NCBI RefSeq assembly: GCF_900114345.1
Contig: NZ_FOZJ01000002.1
Location: 124,001 to 188,000 of the forward strand
Length of the DNA stretch: 64,000 bases
Direction: 5' to 3'
Origin: Microbacterium sp. cf046
GTDB lineage: Bacteria > Actinomycetota > Actinomycetes > Actinomycetales > Microbacteriaceae
Each line of letters starts with the position of its first letter. Position 1 is the stretch's first letter. A program made the translations under genes and the position numbers. Shown in pieces: positions 36,332 through 45,186 of the stretch. The notes beneath the pieces were generated by a model that made no database searches, had not been told where the DNA came from, and worked only from the letters and a program-made list of their open reading frames with translations.

Positions 36332-37351
36332 CTACGGCCAGAGCGAGTGGTACGCGTTGATCGCGGGCTGACCGCCGAGGTGCGCGTACAGCACGTTCGA
36401 GTCCCTCGGGATGTCTCCGCTGCGGACGAGATCGATCAGGCCGGCAAGGGACTTGCCCTCGTACACGGGATCCGTGATCATCGCCTCGAGCTGCGCGCCG
36501 AGCGCCATGGCATCCATCGTCGAATCGACGGGCAGGCCGTACAGCTCGCCCGCCCAGCCCTCCAGCACCTGGATCTCGTCGTCACGCAGGTCGCGGCCCA
36601 GTTCGATCAGCTCCGCGGTGTTGCGGGCGATGCGCTCGACCTGGTCGGTGGTCTTCTGGAGCGTGGCCGATGCGTCGATGCCGAGCACGCGCCGTCTGAC
36701 GCCGGTGAGGTCTTCGAGGGCCGCGAATCCGGCGATCACTCCGGCGTGGGTCGACCCCGTCACCGTGCAGACGATGATCGTGTCGAACCTGATGCCGAGC
36801 GCCTTCTCCTGCTCGGCGACCTCGAACGCCCAGTTCGCGAACCCGAGACCGCCGAGCGGGTGCTCGGACGCGCCGGCCGGGATCGGATAGGGCTTGCCGC
36901 CGGATGCCTCGACCTCGGCGAGTGCGTTGCGCCACGAGTCGCGCACGCCGATGTCGAAGCCGGCGTCGTCGAGGCGCGAGTCCGCGCCCATCATGCGCGA
37001 GAGGAGGATGTTGCCGACCTGGTCGTTGGTCGGGTCGTCCCACGGCACCCACTTCTCCTGCACCAGTCGAGCCTTGAGGCCGAGGTGGGCGGCGACGGCC
37101 GCGACCTGTCGGGTGTGGTTGGACTGGTAGCCGCCGATCGAGACGAGGGTGTCGGCGCCGGAGGCGAGGATGTCCGGCACGATGTACTCGAGCTTGCGGA
37201 TCTTGTTGCCGCCGTAGGCCAGGCCGCTCGAGACGTCCTCTCGCTTCGCCCAGACCTGGGCGCCGCCCAGGTGCTGGGTCAGGCGCCTCAGGTGCTGCAG
37301 CGGGCTCGGCCCGAAGGTGAGCGGGTAGCGCGGGAATTCGGCGAGCTTCAT
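36332..37351 (-). CDS. acdS: 1-aminocyclopropane-1-carboxylate deaminase
   Basis: This 339-residue PLP enzyme of the tryptophan-synthase-beta fold cleaves ACC, the plant ethylene precursor, to 2-oxobutyrate and ammonia. The N-terminus ([16 protein letters not shown]), the PLP lysine Lys50 in [10 protein letters not shown], and [19 protein letters not shown] match AcdS. Glu298 in PVYEGKS and Leu325 in YAHLGG occupy the two positions that distinguish true ACC deaminases from D-cysteine desulfhydrases. ACC use suggests life with plants. A palindrome lies in the divergent upstream region. Confidence 0.87.
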   Translation of the reverse strand: MKLAEFPRYPLTFGPSPLQHLRRLTQHLGGAQVWAKREDVSSGLAYGGNKIRKLEYIVPDILASGADTLVSIGGYQSNHTRQVAAVAAHLGLKARLVQEKWVPWDDPTNDQVGNILLSRMMGADSRLDDAGFDIGVRDSWRNALAEVEASGGKPYPIPAGASEHPLGGLGFANWAFEVAEQEKALGIRFDTIIVCTVTGSTHAGVIAGFAALEDLTGVRRRVLGIDASATLQKTTDQVERIARNTAELIELGRDLRDDEIQVLEGWAGELYGLPVDSTMDAMALGAQLEAMITDPVYEGKSLAGLIDLVRSGDIPRDSNVLYAHLGGQPAINAYHSLWP

Positions 37352-37418
37352 GGCTGGTCCTCGGGTCGTGTCGGGTCGGGTCGTCGATGGGACGGCTCCG
37401 CCACGATGGTACCGGCAT

Positions 37419-37430
37419 GCAATATATTGC
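37419..37430. promoter_or_regulatory. AT-rich palindrome GCAATATATTGC, candidate operator
   Basis: A perfect 12-bp palindrome stands out in GC-rich DNA, in the 119-bp divergent gap between acdS and the PNPOx-like gene, 68 bases ahead of the acdS start. A dimeric regulator could bind here. No regulator gene is adjacent. Confidence 0.5.
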
Positions 37431-37458
37431 GTCCAATCGTGATCATTCTCCGAAGTCC

Positions 37459-37464
37459 TAGACT
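37459..37464 (+). promoter_or_regulatory. -10 box (TAGACT) for a leaderless PNPOx-like mRNA
   Basis: TAGACT ends 6 nt before the ATG at 37471. Confidence 0.55.
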
Positions 37465-37470
37465 CGCGGA

Positions 37471-38010
37471 ATGGGCAAGGTCTTCGAGGGAATCGATGGG
37501 AGTCTCGCCGACTGGATCGGCGAGCAGCACGTGTTCTTCGTTGCCACGGCGCCGCTGTCCGCAGAGGGGCTGGTCAATGTCTCGCCCCGCGGTCTGGACT
37601 CGCTCAGCATCCTGGACGAGCACACCGTCGCGTGGCTCGACCTGACCGGCAGCGGGGCGGAGACCATCGCGCATGTCACCGAGAACGGCCGGATCTGCCT
37701 GATGTTCTGCTCCTTCGACTCGCGCCCGCGCATCGTCCGCCTGCACGGCCGGGGGCGGGTCGTCCTGCCCGGGGACGAGCTGTTCGCCCGCGTCGAGCGC
37801 GAGCACGCGGGCCACGTCGGGGCGCGTGCGGTCATCGTGGTGGATGTCGAACGCATCGCGGACTCGTGCGGCTGGGGTGTTCCGGTGATGGACTTCGTGG
37901 AGGAACGCGACATCATGCGGCCGTGGGCACTGAAGAAGGGGCCGGACGGTCTTGCCGAATACCGAGCGGAGAAGAACGCGCGGTCGCTCGACGGGCTGCC
38001 GGCGCTCTGA
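37471..38010 (+). CDS. Pyridoxamine 5'-phosphate oxidase-fold protein
   Basis: This 179-residue protein has the split-barrel flavin-binding fold, with [22 protein letters not shown] at residues 21-42 and [12 protein letters not shown] near 90. Such proteins bind FMN, F420 or heme, and the specific cofactor cannot be assigned. The ending [25 protein letters not shown] is typical of a subgroup of about 180 residues. It is divergent from acdS. Confidence 0.78.
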   Translation: MGKVFEGIDGSLADWIGEQHVFFVATAPLSAEGLVNVSPRGLDSLSILDEHTVAWLDLTGSGAETIAHVTENGRICLMFCSFDSRPRIVRLHGRGRVVLPGDELFARVEREHAGHVGARAVIVVDVERIADSCGWGVPVMDFVEERDIMRPWALKKGPDGLAEYRAEKNARSLDGLPAL

Positions 38011-38045
38011 TCGAACGCGTGGCGACGGCTGACTCCGGAGCTCGC

Positions 38046-38612
38046 TCAGCCCGCCGCCGCGAGCATCGCGGGTGTCTCATCGAGCGTGCGGATGAGGCGA
38101 GCAGGCACGCCACCGTACACACCGCCCGAGGGAAGGTCGCGTGTCACGACGCCGCCCGCGGCGACGATCACGTCGTCGCCGATCGTGACGCCTGGGAGGA
38201 CGGTCACGTGCGCGCCGAGCCAGCAGCGGTCGCCGATCGTGATCGGCGCGCTGCGGGGTGCGTGATCGACGCCGCCCGGCCCGACGCCGTGCGAGCTCGT
38301 GATGAGGGTCACGAACATCGCGATGTGGCAGTCCTCGCCGATGCGGATCGGCGCGACCGCCTCGAAGTAGCACCATACGTTGACGGAGGTTCCGACGCCG
38401 ATGCTGATGTCGCGGCTTCCCGTGAACGTGCAGCGCCACTTGATCTTCGGCGTGCGCACGTCGAAGCCGCGCATGCGGAGGATCGCGTACCGGAGCGCCC
38501 GGGGGCACAGCGGCGAACCGGCGATGCTGTTGGTGATGAACGACCGCCATCCCCAGGACATGTCCTCGGCGAGGCTGCGGCCCAGCTGGCGCGCGCGTTC
38601 GGCGTTGGTCAT
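38046..38612 (-). CDS. Hexapeptide-repeat acyltransferase of the exopolysaccharide operon
   Basis: This 188-residue protein has left-handed beta-helix repeats (IGEDCHI, ITIGDRCWLGAHVTVLPGVTIGDDVIVAAGGVVTRDLP) like WcaF/maltose O-acetyltransferases. It probably adds an acetyl group to a sugar of the exported polymer. The active histidine may be that in SSHGVG. It is the last gene of the operon, overlapping GH16 by ATGA. The much longer in-frame upstream reading lies inside the GH16 gene. Confidence 0.85.
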   Translation of the reverse strand: MTNAERARQLGRSLAEDMSWGWRSFITNSIAGSPLCPRALRYAILRMRGFDVRTPKIKWRCTFTGSRDISIGVGTSVNVWCYFEAVAPIRIGEDCHIAMFVTLITSSHGVGPGGVDHAPRSAPITIGDRCWLGAHVTVLPGVTIGDDVIVAAGGVVTRDLPSGGVYGGVPARLIRTLDETPAMLAAAG

Positions 38613-39541
38613 CGCTCCGCTCCCGTGTCGTCGTACGTCGTCCCGATCGGGGTTTCGCCGATCTGATCCGCCGGCGTGTAGGAGATCCAGTCGATCACCA
38701 TCTCCGACGTCTCCGGGGTGGTGCTGTCGGGATCGCCCGGCCAGTTGCCGCCGACGGCGAGACTGAACAGGGCGTGCGTGGGATCGTCGAACACCCATCG
38801 TCCGGGCAGCGGGACGTCCCACTCCTCGACGTCCATCACGACCTGGTCGTCGATGGCGATGATCACGCGGCCGGGCCGCTTCTCCACCGTGTAGACGTGG
38901 AAGTCCTGGGACAGCGGCACGGGCATGTCGACCCCCTCGTTGAGCGCCCAGTGGTCGGAGGCGCCGGTCGGACCGTGCAGGTGATGCGCGCTGCGCGTCG
39001 TCGTGTTCGGGGTCTCGACGATGTCGATCTCGCCCGCCGCGGGCCATCCGACCGTCGTGACCTTGTCGCCGAGCAGCCAGAACGCCGGAAGGAGCCCCTG
39101 GCCGTCGGGCAGCTTGATGCGCGCCGAGAGGCGCCCGTACCCGAACGACCACTTGCCCTGGGTCGTCAGCCGTCCCGAGGTCGGGGTGCCGCCGTCAGCT
39201 GGAACGGTGGCGGTGAGGACGAGGGCGCCATCGCCGTCGAGTGCCACGGCGTCCTCGGTGTACTCCTGCAGCTCCTCGTTGCCCCATCCGCCGCCACCGG
39301 TCTGTATCGACCAGACATCCGGGTTCGGTTCGGATCCGGCCGCGCCGTCGAAGTCGTCGAACAGCCGCGTGGAGTCGGTGTAGCGCTGGCCGGGGAACGA
39401 GAAGCCGGTGAACCACCACAGTCCGCCGAGCACCAGAGCGAGCACGACGATGGCGGCGAGCAATGCCCAACCCAGCCGTCGGCGCCGAACCCGCCCAGCG
39501 GCCGGCGTCGGGACAGGAGGCGGCGATGTCGTCATGGTCAT
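38609..39541 (-). CDS. Membrane-anchored family 16 glycoside hydrolase
   Basis: This 310-residue protein has an N-terminal membrane anchor (about residues 24-45) and an extracellular GH16 domain. The catalytic motif GEIDIVE has both acid residues, Glu171 and Glu176. GH16 enzymes cut beta-1,3 or beta-1,4 glucans and galactans. In an exopolysaccharide operon it could trim or release the polymer, as ExoK does for succinoglycan. AAGGGA precedes the ATG, which overlaps the upstream stop as ATGA; ATG 39535 is an alternative. Confidence 0.88.
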   Translation of the reverse strand: MTMTTSPPPVPTPAAGRVRRRRLGWALLAAIVVLALVLGGLWWFTGFSFPGQRYTDSTRLFDDFDGAAGSEPNPDVWSIQTGGGGWGNEELQEYTEDAVALDGDGALVLTATVPADGGTPTSGRLTTQGKWSFGYGRLSARIKLPDGQGLLPAFWLLGDKVTTVGWPAAGEIDIVETPNTTTRSAHHLHGPTGASDHWALNEGVDMPVPLSQDFHVYTVEKRPGRVIIAIDDQVVMDVEEWDVPLPGRWVFDDPTHALFSLAVGGNWPGDPDSTTPETSEMVIDWISYTPADQIGETPIGTTYDDTGAER

Positions 39542-40815
39542 GGCAGCAGTCCCTTCGGATCCCGACAGAGAAGTTCGCAGGCTTGCTCGACCTTTCCTCG
39601 GTCGAAGAGCGAACTGTCGAAACTCACCGATACGTTCATGCGTCGCCGCAGGACAGCCGTCAGCGCGGTGATGCCGTTGCGAGCCGCGGGATCGACCGAA
39701 ACCCGCACCGTCGGGGTCTCCGTCGCCCAGGGCAGGGGCTCCAGCGCGCGGAGGAAGCCCATGTCGCTGACGATGGGATACGCCGCTGCCGCGATGTCGG
39801 ACGTGGACGCGCGGCGCCACGGCTGCGAGAGCAGCCCGACGGTCAGCGCCGCGAGCGGGCGGCCGACGTGCAGATCGCGCGTGAAGCGCGCTCCCGCGGC
39901 GTCCACGCCGCCCATCACGGAGACCGGCTGGCCGACGACGAAGTTCGCGAGAGTGGACCGCCCGGACGGCAGGTACCGGCGCAGATCGACGAGGATCGCG
40001 CCCTCGTCCATGACCGGCACGCCGACTCGCTCGAGCGCGGCGCGAAGGGCGAACATCATCGCAAGCGTGGGCGGGACCCGCCCCCGGCTCCACGAAGCGA
40101 GCGCTCGGAAGGTCTGCGGCTCCATGATCGTGGTGACGAGATCGAGCGACCCACGCTGCGCGGAGACCGTCGGCCCGACGTATTCCGACCGCGCATCGTG
40201 ACGCCGGGAATCGACGAGCGCGGCGACCCGAGCGGGGTGGCGCCCGAACGTCGCCGCAAGGGCGGCCCGCAGCGGATCCCTGTCGTCCGCTGATGCGAAC
40301 ACCGACGGGACGCCCTTGCCTGCAAGCACACCCGCGGTGAGCATGACGCTGAGGAACCCGTCGCCGAGGCGATGGTCGATGCACAGTGATGCCCGGTCCG
40401 TGCCGAGGAACACCGTGAACGGAAGGTCGGGATCGGCGGCATCGCGCAGCCGCGGCAGACCCGCATCCCCCGTGAGGTGAAGCGGGAGCTCCTTGACCAT
40501 CCGCTCTGCCTGTCGGTCGAGTTCGTCCGGTGCATAGCGCCAGGAGTCGCCGTCGAACATCCTGCCCGCCCGAGCCGACGATCCGAAGCCGATGAGCGTG
40601 CGCACGGCGGCGACCACGTCGGCCCTGTCGGGCACGTCGAGCGGCTCGAGCTCGACACTGATGCGCACACCGGCCGAGAGCCGGTCGCGCGCCAGCAGGC
40701 GACCGGATGCCGCCGTCCCGGCATCCGATCGCATCGGCGCGCCCACCTCGGCGATGCCGGACCCCTCGCTCGAGGCATCGGATGCGCCGGTCTGCTTCTG
40801 ATCCTGGAGCACCAC
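39538..40815 (-). CDS. Condensation-domain-like acyltransferase of the exopolysaccharide operon
   Basis: This protein of about 425 residues is not a recognised glycan enzyme. CIDHRLGDGF matches the HxxxDG active-site motif of CoA-dependent acyltransferases and NRPS condensation domains, and the C-terminal MNVSVSFDSSLFDRG resembles the second conserved segment of that fold. Such enzymes (PapA, chloramphenicol acetyltransferase, BAHD) transfer acyl groups to hydroxyls. Here it may acylate a sugar of the polymer. The GTG start at 40815 is uncertain: GTG 40812 and ATG 40734 are alternatives. The in-frame extension to 42030 is spurious. Confidence 0.65.
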   Translation of the reverse strand: MVLQDQKQTGASDASSEGSGIAEVGAPMRSDAGTAASGRLLARDRLSAGVRISVELEPLDVPDRADVVAAVRTLIGFGSSARAGRMFDGDSWRYAPDELDRQAERMVKELPLHLTGDAGLPRLRDAADPDLPFTVFLGTDRASLCIDHRLGDGFLSVMLTAGVLAGKGVPSVFASADDRDPLRAALAATFGRHPARVAALVDSRRHDARSEYVGPTVSAQRGSLDLVTTIMEPQTFRALASWSRGRVPPTLAMMFALRAALERVGVPVMDEGAILVDLRRYLPSGRSTLANFVVGQPVSVMGGVDAAGARFTRDLHVGRPLAALTVGLLSQPWRRASTSDIAAAAYPIVSDMGFLRALEPLPWATETPTVRVSVDPAARNGITALTAVLRRRMNVSVSFDSSLFDRGKVEQACELLCRDPKGLLP

Positions 40816-40817
40816 GA

Positions 40818-41822
40818 CTACACCGCCGCCATGGCACCGCGTACGTCCGGGGCGAACGTCACGGGGACGTCGAGGTCGTGGAACCACGTCCGCGCGTAGC
40901 TGGAGAGCTTTCCGTTGGCGTTGTCGATCGCGATGACGCGTCGACCCATCTGGAGGGCGATGAGCATCGCGTGGAGCCGATCGGTCACGATGGTCTCTCC
41001 GGGCGCGAGCAGTGCGATGCCCGTGGCGAGCCGGGTGGCGGCATCCGCGAACCATCGTTCGGTGGTGCGGTTCATCGTGCGCGTCACGGCGCCCTCCAGC
41101 ACCGTCCGGCGGACGCGCTGGGCGACTCTGTCGGCGAAGGTCATCGCGGGCCAGTCGACGGCTCCGACGGGAATCTCCACCGCCAGCGCGCTCTCCAGGT
41201 CTCGACGGAGCAGGCAGACGCTCGCGCGCGACGGCGGGGCGGCCTCGAGTCGACCCAGCATGTGCACGCTGTCGGGGGCGAGGACCACCGAGGAGACCAG
41301 TCCGTCGACCTCCGCCAGCGACGCGGTGTCGCGCACGGCGAGCCGCAGCCGCGACCGCGGGGCCATCCGGGCAGCGAAGTCGGACCGATCGCGCGCAGTG
41401 GCGAAGTGCACCGACTGGGGCTCCTGGATGAGCAGCGTGTCGGATCGGAGCTGTTCGGCCAGCCGGTACCGGTGCTCGCTGTGCTGAGGGTAGAGGCCTC
41501 CGAAGTTGCCGCCGCCCTGGATCGCGACCGGGATCGCCGACTCGTACACGCGGGGCGAGATGGTGCGCCATGAGGAGGTGCTCTCGACCCTGATGCCCGC
41601 GCGGTGCCAGAACTGCGCCTGCCCGAGCGCGATGACCGAGTCCCCGATGTTCTCGTAGTCGGGGAAGTCGGTGAGGATCAGGGAGTCGACCCCCTCGTGC
41701 AGCGTCGTGAGAGCGGCGATCGAGCGTCGCTGCATCTCCTCGACGTAGTCCGAGGGGTCGGAGCGGCGGAGATGCGGTTCGCGGGTGTCCTCGAGCGGGG
41801 TGTTCTCGTTCGTCACGCTCAC
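40818..41822 (-). CDS. Polysaccharide pyruvyl transferase family protein
   Basis: This 334-residue protein has the pyruvyl transferase signatures: VAIQGGGNFGGLYP (about 100), LAPDSVHMLG (about 180) and the C-terminal VTDRLHAMLIALQMGRRVIAIDN. It probably adds pyruvate ketal from phosphoenolpyruvate to a sugar of the polymer, giving it negative charge. Its GTG start overlaps the flippase stop as GTGA. It ends two bases before the next gene's likely start. Confidence 0.85.
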   Translation of the reverse strand: MSVTNENTPLEDTREPHLRRSDPSDYVEEMQRRSIAALTTLHEGVDSLILTDFPDYENIGDSVIALGQAQFWHRAGIRVESTSSWRTISPRVYESAIPVAIQGGGNFGGLYPQHSEHRYRLAEQLRSDTLLIQEPQSVHFATARDRSDFAARMAPRSRLRLAVRDTASLAEVDGLVSSVVLAPDSVHMLGRLEAAPPSRASVCLLRRDLESALAVEIPVGAVDWPAMTFADRVAQRVRRTVLEGAVTRTMNRTTERWFADAATRLATGIALLAPGETIVTDRLHAMLIALQMGRRVIAIDNANGKLSSYARTWFHDLDVPVTFAPDVRGAMAAV

Positions 41823-43402
41823 AGTGGGTCCTCCTGCAGATGTGGGGCGCGGCGCCGCCGCGAAAGCGCGGATCTGATCTGTGCGCGCGAGGTGCGGTCA
41901 AGAGCGAAGAAGTAGGAGACGACGACCGCGGCGACGACCCAGGCCCCTGCGAGCACGGGGATGAGCGGCACCGGAGGCTCGGTGAGGCTGATCGCGAAGA
42001 GGATCGCCGCGAGCGGGGCGACGGTTCCAAACGGAAGAAGGAGGCACCGGACGAGGAAGTCCCGCCCCGACAGCTCCAGCCGGCGCAGGGCGATCAGCAC
42101 GTATGCGGGCTCGAGCACGAGGATCGGGATGGCGAGACCGAGCGCGATGCCCGGAAGGCCGATGAGTGCGCCGAGGAGCGCCGCGAGACCGACGCCGGTG
42201 ATCGCCCAGATCGTGTGCAGGATCGCGTAACCGCGCACCGATCCCTGTGCGGTGAGGATCGGCACGGCGAGCAGGTGATTGTTGTTCGCGAACATCGAGA
42301 TCACGAGGATCTGAGCCACGATCGCTGCGCCGGCGCCGGCCGGCCCCAGCCAGAGGTGCATGATCTCGGGCATGAAGATGAGCACGGGCACGAGCACGAG
42401 TGTCATGAGCATGTTGGCCAGCGCGGTCCCGCGGAGGTAGAGCTGGCCGTTGGGTGGCCCGTCCGCACCGCCCTGGCGCATCGACGCCGTGGGGAGTACC
42501 GCGGTCGCCAGGGAGCCGGTCACCTCCTTGACCAGCAGATAGATGCGCTGGCCGGCGGCATAGAGGGCGGTGAAGGCGATCGGGAGCAGGAGCGCGGTGA
42601 GGATGCCGCCGGCCTGCATGATCACGACACCGGCGATGCCCAGCACCATGAGCTGCGAGCTGACGCGGAAGAGCTCCGTGAAGACGCTCCAGCGGAAGTC
42701 ACGCAGCCGGGCGGTGATCTCGGGAGCGCGCACGCGGCGCAGCACGAAGGTCGCGATGCCGAACGCCAGGATGCCGAGGACGTCGACGATCGCGACGGCC
42801 ACGATGCCGATGCCCGCCCAGCAGACCAGGACGGTCAGGACGATCCGGAACAACGCGAGGCCGATCAGGAGCAGGTTCACCTCGTTCAGCCGGCCGATGC
42901 CCGTGAGCACCTGCCGGTTCGATGAGAACAGCAGCAGCACGAAGACGTTCGCGACCCCGAGGAGGCAGAGAGCCCAGGCAGTGGGTTCGAGCTGTTCTGC
43001 GAAGTGCGCGTTCGGCACCGTGAGTGCGAAGGCGAGTGCGGTCGCACCCGAGAGCACGACGGCAGCGACGAGGTAGAAGACGTTGCTCGCGGACGCGACG
43101 GCGCGCATCCGGGCGATGTCGCGCGAGGGCACCGCCACGCCGATGAAGCGGGTGGTCGCGCCCCCGATGCCGAGATCCTGCTGGAAGAGGGAGCCCAGTG
43201 CGACCGTGAGGATGTACAGACCATAGGCCTCGGCTCCGAACGCAGAGAGGACGATCGGCAGCAGCACCACGTACGCGATCAGGGATGCGAAGCGCGCGGC
43301 GTAGGTCGTGGCGATCGCGCCCGCCATCCCTTTGCCCGCGGGGACGATCGCCGCGCGCTCCGGCGCCGTCGGGCGCTGGATCGTTCCCGCCTGTGTGTTC
43401 AT
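41819..43402 (-). CDS. Oligosaccharide flippase (Wzx/MATE-like)
   Basis: This 527-residue protein has about twelve to fourteen membrane helices and the MOP-superfamily pattern, including AYGLYILTVALGSLFQQDLGIGGATTRFI near residue 65. It probably flips a lipid-linked repeat unit to the outer face. It is one of two flippases in this operon. It begins three bases after the end of the next upstream gene. Confidence 0.87.
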   Translation of the reverse strand: MNTQAGTIQRPTAPERAAIVPAGKGMAGAIATTYAARFASLIAYVVLLPIVLSAFGAEAYGLYILTVALGSLFQQDLGIGGATTRFIGVAVPSRDIARMRAVASASNVFYLVAAVVLSGATALAFALTVPNAHFAEQLEPTAWALCLLGVANVFVLLLFSSNRQVLTGIGRLNEVNLLLIGLALFRIVLTVLVCWAGIGIVAVAIVDVLGILAFGIATFVLRRVRAPEITARLRDFRWSVFTELFRVSSQLMVLGIAGVVIMQAGGILTALLLPIAFTALYAAGQRIYLLVKEVTGSLATAVLPTASMRQGGADGPPNGQLYLRGTALANMLMTLVLVPVLIFMPEIMHLWLGPAGAGAAIVAQILVISMFANNNHLLAVPILTAQGSVRGYAILHTIWAITGVGLAALLGALIGLPGIALGLAIPILVLEPAYVLIALRRLELSGRDFLVRCLLLPFGTVAPLAAILFAISLTEPPVPLIPVLAGAWVVAAVVVSYFFALDRTSRAQIRSALSRRRRAPHLQEDPL

Positions 43403-43404
43403 CC

Positions 43405-45186
43405 TCAGCCGCCTTCCGAGGAGTCGATGCCGATCGTCAGATCGAGACGGTAGACGAGCGTCTCATCCGATTCGTAGGACAGGACCCACCGCGGGTCGTT
43501 GTCGAGGATGCGCTGGAAGCGATCCAGCGCCCCGTCAGGAAGCGTGCCGTAATAGGTGCTGTAGGCGCGCATCTGCTCGGTGATGATCACGAGGGCTGGG
43601 CGCTGTTCCCAGACGAGACTGTCCGTCAGCCGAGCCACGCGCCGCGGGTCCGCGAACTCCTCGTCCTCCCACCCCGGCCAGGATGTGAGCCACATGTCGA
43701 TGCCGCTGTCGAACTGCTGGTTGGCGCGGACGAAGTCGACGTACTCCGCGACGATCCGGCCCGGGGCACCGGGTGCGACGCCGATCGTCAGCGTCGAGGG
43801 GTCCTCCTCGCTGAGCACCTCGGTCGTCAGGCGCACCGACTCGGGGGTGACCAGGTTTGCGAACCAACCGCCGTAGGCGGTCTGGATGGACGCGAGGGCG
43901 ACCAGTGTGAGCACCGCCGTGGCGGCAAGCTGCGCGGTGCGTCGTCCGCGAGCGAGGCCGCCGCGGAGGATGCGCGTGAGCACCGGAGCGAGGATCAGCA
44001 TGCAGCCGGGGATCGAATACAGGTAGACGCGGAACAGCGCCTCTCCGCCGTACCCCTGACCCAGGAGGATGAGCCCTGGCGAGAAGGCGACGACGGCGGG
44101 CACGAGGATCTCGCGCCACTGGCCGCGCTGTCGGATCAGGCGGACCGCGATCACGGCGACCGCCGACACCCAGACGACGGCGGTGATGGCGCGAGCCGCC
44201 CATGAGTTGACCACCTGGCCGACGCTGGGATCACCCAGCACCTCGTTGCGGGCGGAGGGCGTGAGGATGTTGCTGAGGAAGTCGAACTTGAGCAGCTGGC
44301 CGAACTGCGAGACGACCTCCAGATGCAGGAGCAGGTAGCCGATCGCGATCGCAGCGAACACCAAGACGATGTAGCGGGGGCGGACCCGGCCGAGCAGGGT
44401 CAGCAGGAGCACCGCGGCCAGCAGCCAGTACGGCGTGAGCTGGTGCGTGACCACGATCGCGGCGAAGATCGCCACGGCGACCCAGGACGCCGCTTTCGTG
44501 CGCTGGGAGGCGAGCACGAGCGCGACCACCACGATCCCGAGCGCGAATGCGATTGCCTGCGGCGAGAGGTAGTCCTGGGCGACCCAGTTCGCGACGTGCG
44601 CGCCGAAGGCAGCGACGAGCGCCGTCGGTGCGGTGAAGCCGTACGTGCGTGCGAGGAAGTAGACCGCCGCCGTGAAGGCGAGCTGCGAGCCGACCGCGAA
44701 CCACTGAGCGATGACGATCGTCTCCGAGCCGGTGATCGTGTTGACCCATGCGATGAACGAGAAGGCGCCCGGCCAGTTGTGATAGATGTCGGCGGTGATG
44801 TCGACGCTGCCGTATCGCTGGATGTAGTCGATCGGACCGAAGTGCTTGTAGGTCCAGGAGTACAGCGGTGCATCCGTCGAGACGGCCGTCGGAAGCCGCA
44901 TCATGAGCACTGTCGCGACGAGCGAGATGCCGGCGGTGCGCGTCGCGCCGAACGCGATGGCGACGCAGAACGCGATCGTCACGAGAGCGATCGAGATCGG
45001 GAACAGCGGACTGCCCGCCGGCACCAGCCCGAACAGGTTCCACTCCGCGTGATACAGCGTCGGCATCGCGATCGCCCACGCGACGACGCTGGAGAGGAGG
45101 ATGATCGCCGGGATCCGCCACCGCGCCCGGAGCGGTGTGCCGGTCCGAGGTGGTCGGGTCTGGGGGAGAGCTGCGGTTGCGGTCAT
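43405..45186 (-). CDS. Polytopic membrane glycosyltransferase or polymerase (GT39/GT-C-like)
   Basis: This 593-residue protein has about twelve to thirteen membrane helices, followed by an extracellular C-terminal part (about 450-593). The first outer loop contains acidic and aromatic residues (STDAPLYSWTYKHFG, residues about 98-112, and ADIYHNWPGAFSF) as in GT-C enzymes that use lipid-linked sugars. It may polymerise or transfer the repeat unit. An exact family was not recognised. ATG 45186 overlaps the upstream stop as ATGA; the in-frame reading to 46221 is spurious. Confidence 0.7.
   Translation of the reverse strand: MTATAALPQTRPPRTGTPLRARWRIPAIILLSSVVAWAIAMPTLYHAEWNLFGLVPAGSPLFPISIALVTIAFCVAIAFGATRTAGISLVATVLMMRLPTAVSTDAPLYSWTYKHFGPIDYIQRYGSVDITADIYHNWPGAFSFIAWVNTITGSETIVIAQWFAVGSQLAFTAAVYFLARTYGFTAPTALVAAFGAHVANWVAQDYLSPQAIAFALGIVVVALVLASQRTKAASWVAVAIFAAIVVTHQLTPYWLLAAVLLLTLLGRVRPRYIVLVFAAIAIGYLLLHLEVVSQFGQLLKFDFLSNILTPSARNEVLGDPSVGQVVNSWAARAITAVVWVSAVAVIAVRLIRQRGQWREILVPAVVAFSPGLILLGQGYGGEALFRVYLYSIPGCMLILAPVLTRILRGGLARGRRTAQLAATAVLTLVALASIQTAYGGWFANLVTPESVRLTTEVLSEEDPSTLTIGVAPGAPGRIVAEYVDFVRANQQFDSGIDMWLTSWPGWEDEEFADPRRVARLTDSLVWEQRPALVIITEQMRAYSTYYGTLPDGALDRFQRILDNDPRWVLSYESDETLVYRLDLTIGIDSSEGG

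Noticed and set aside
39538..42030. Single 830-codon protein covering the acyltransferase and part of the flippase region
   Set aside because: The upstream part is out of frame with the real pyruvyl transferase and flippase genes, whose conserved motifs are clear.
41840..42925. Plus-strand open frame opposite the flippase gene
   Set aside because: Its product is almost entirely charged (Glu, Asp, Arg, His), the typical complement of a hydrophobic membrane protein gene.
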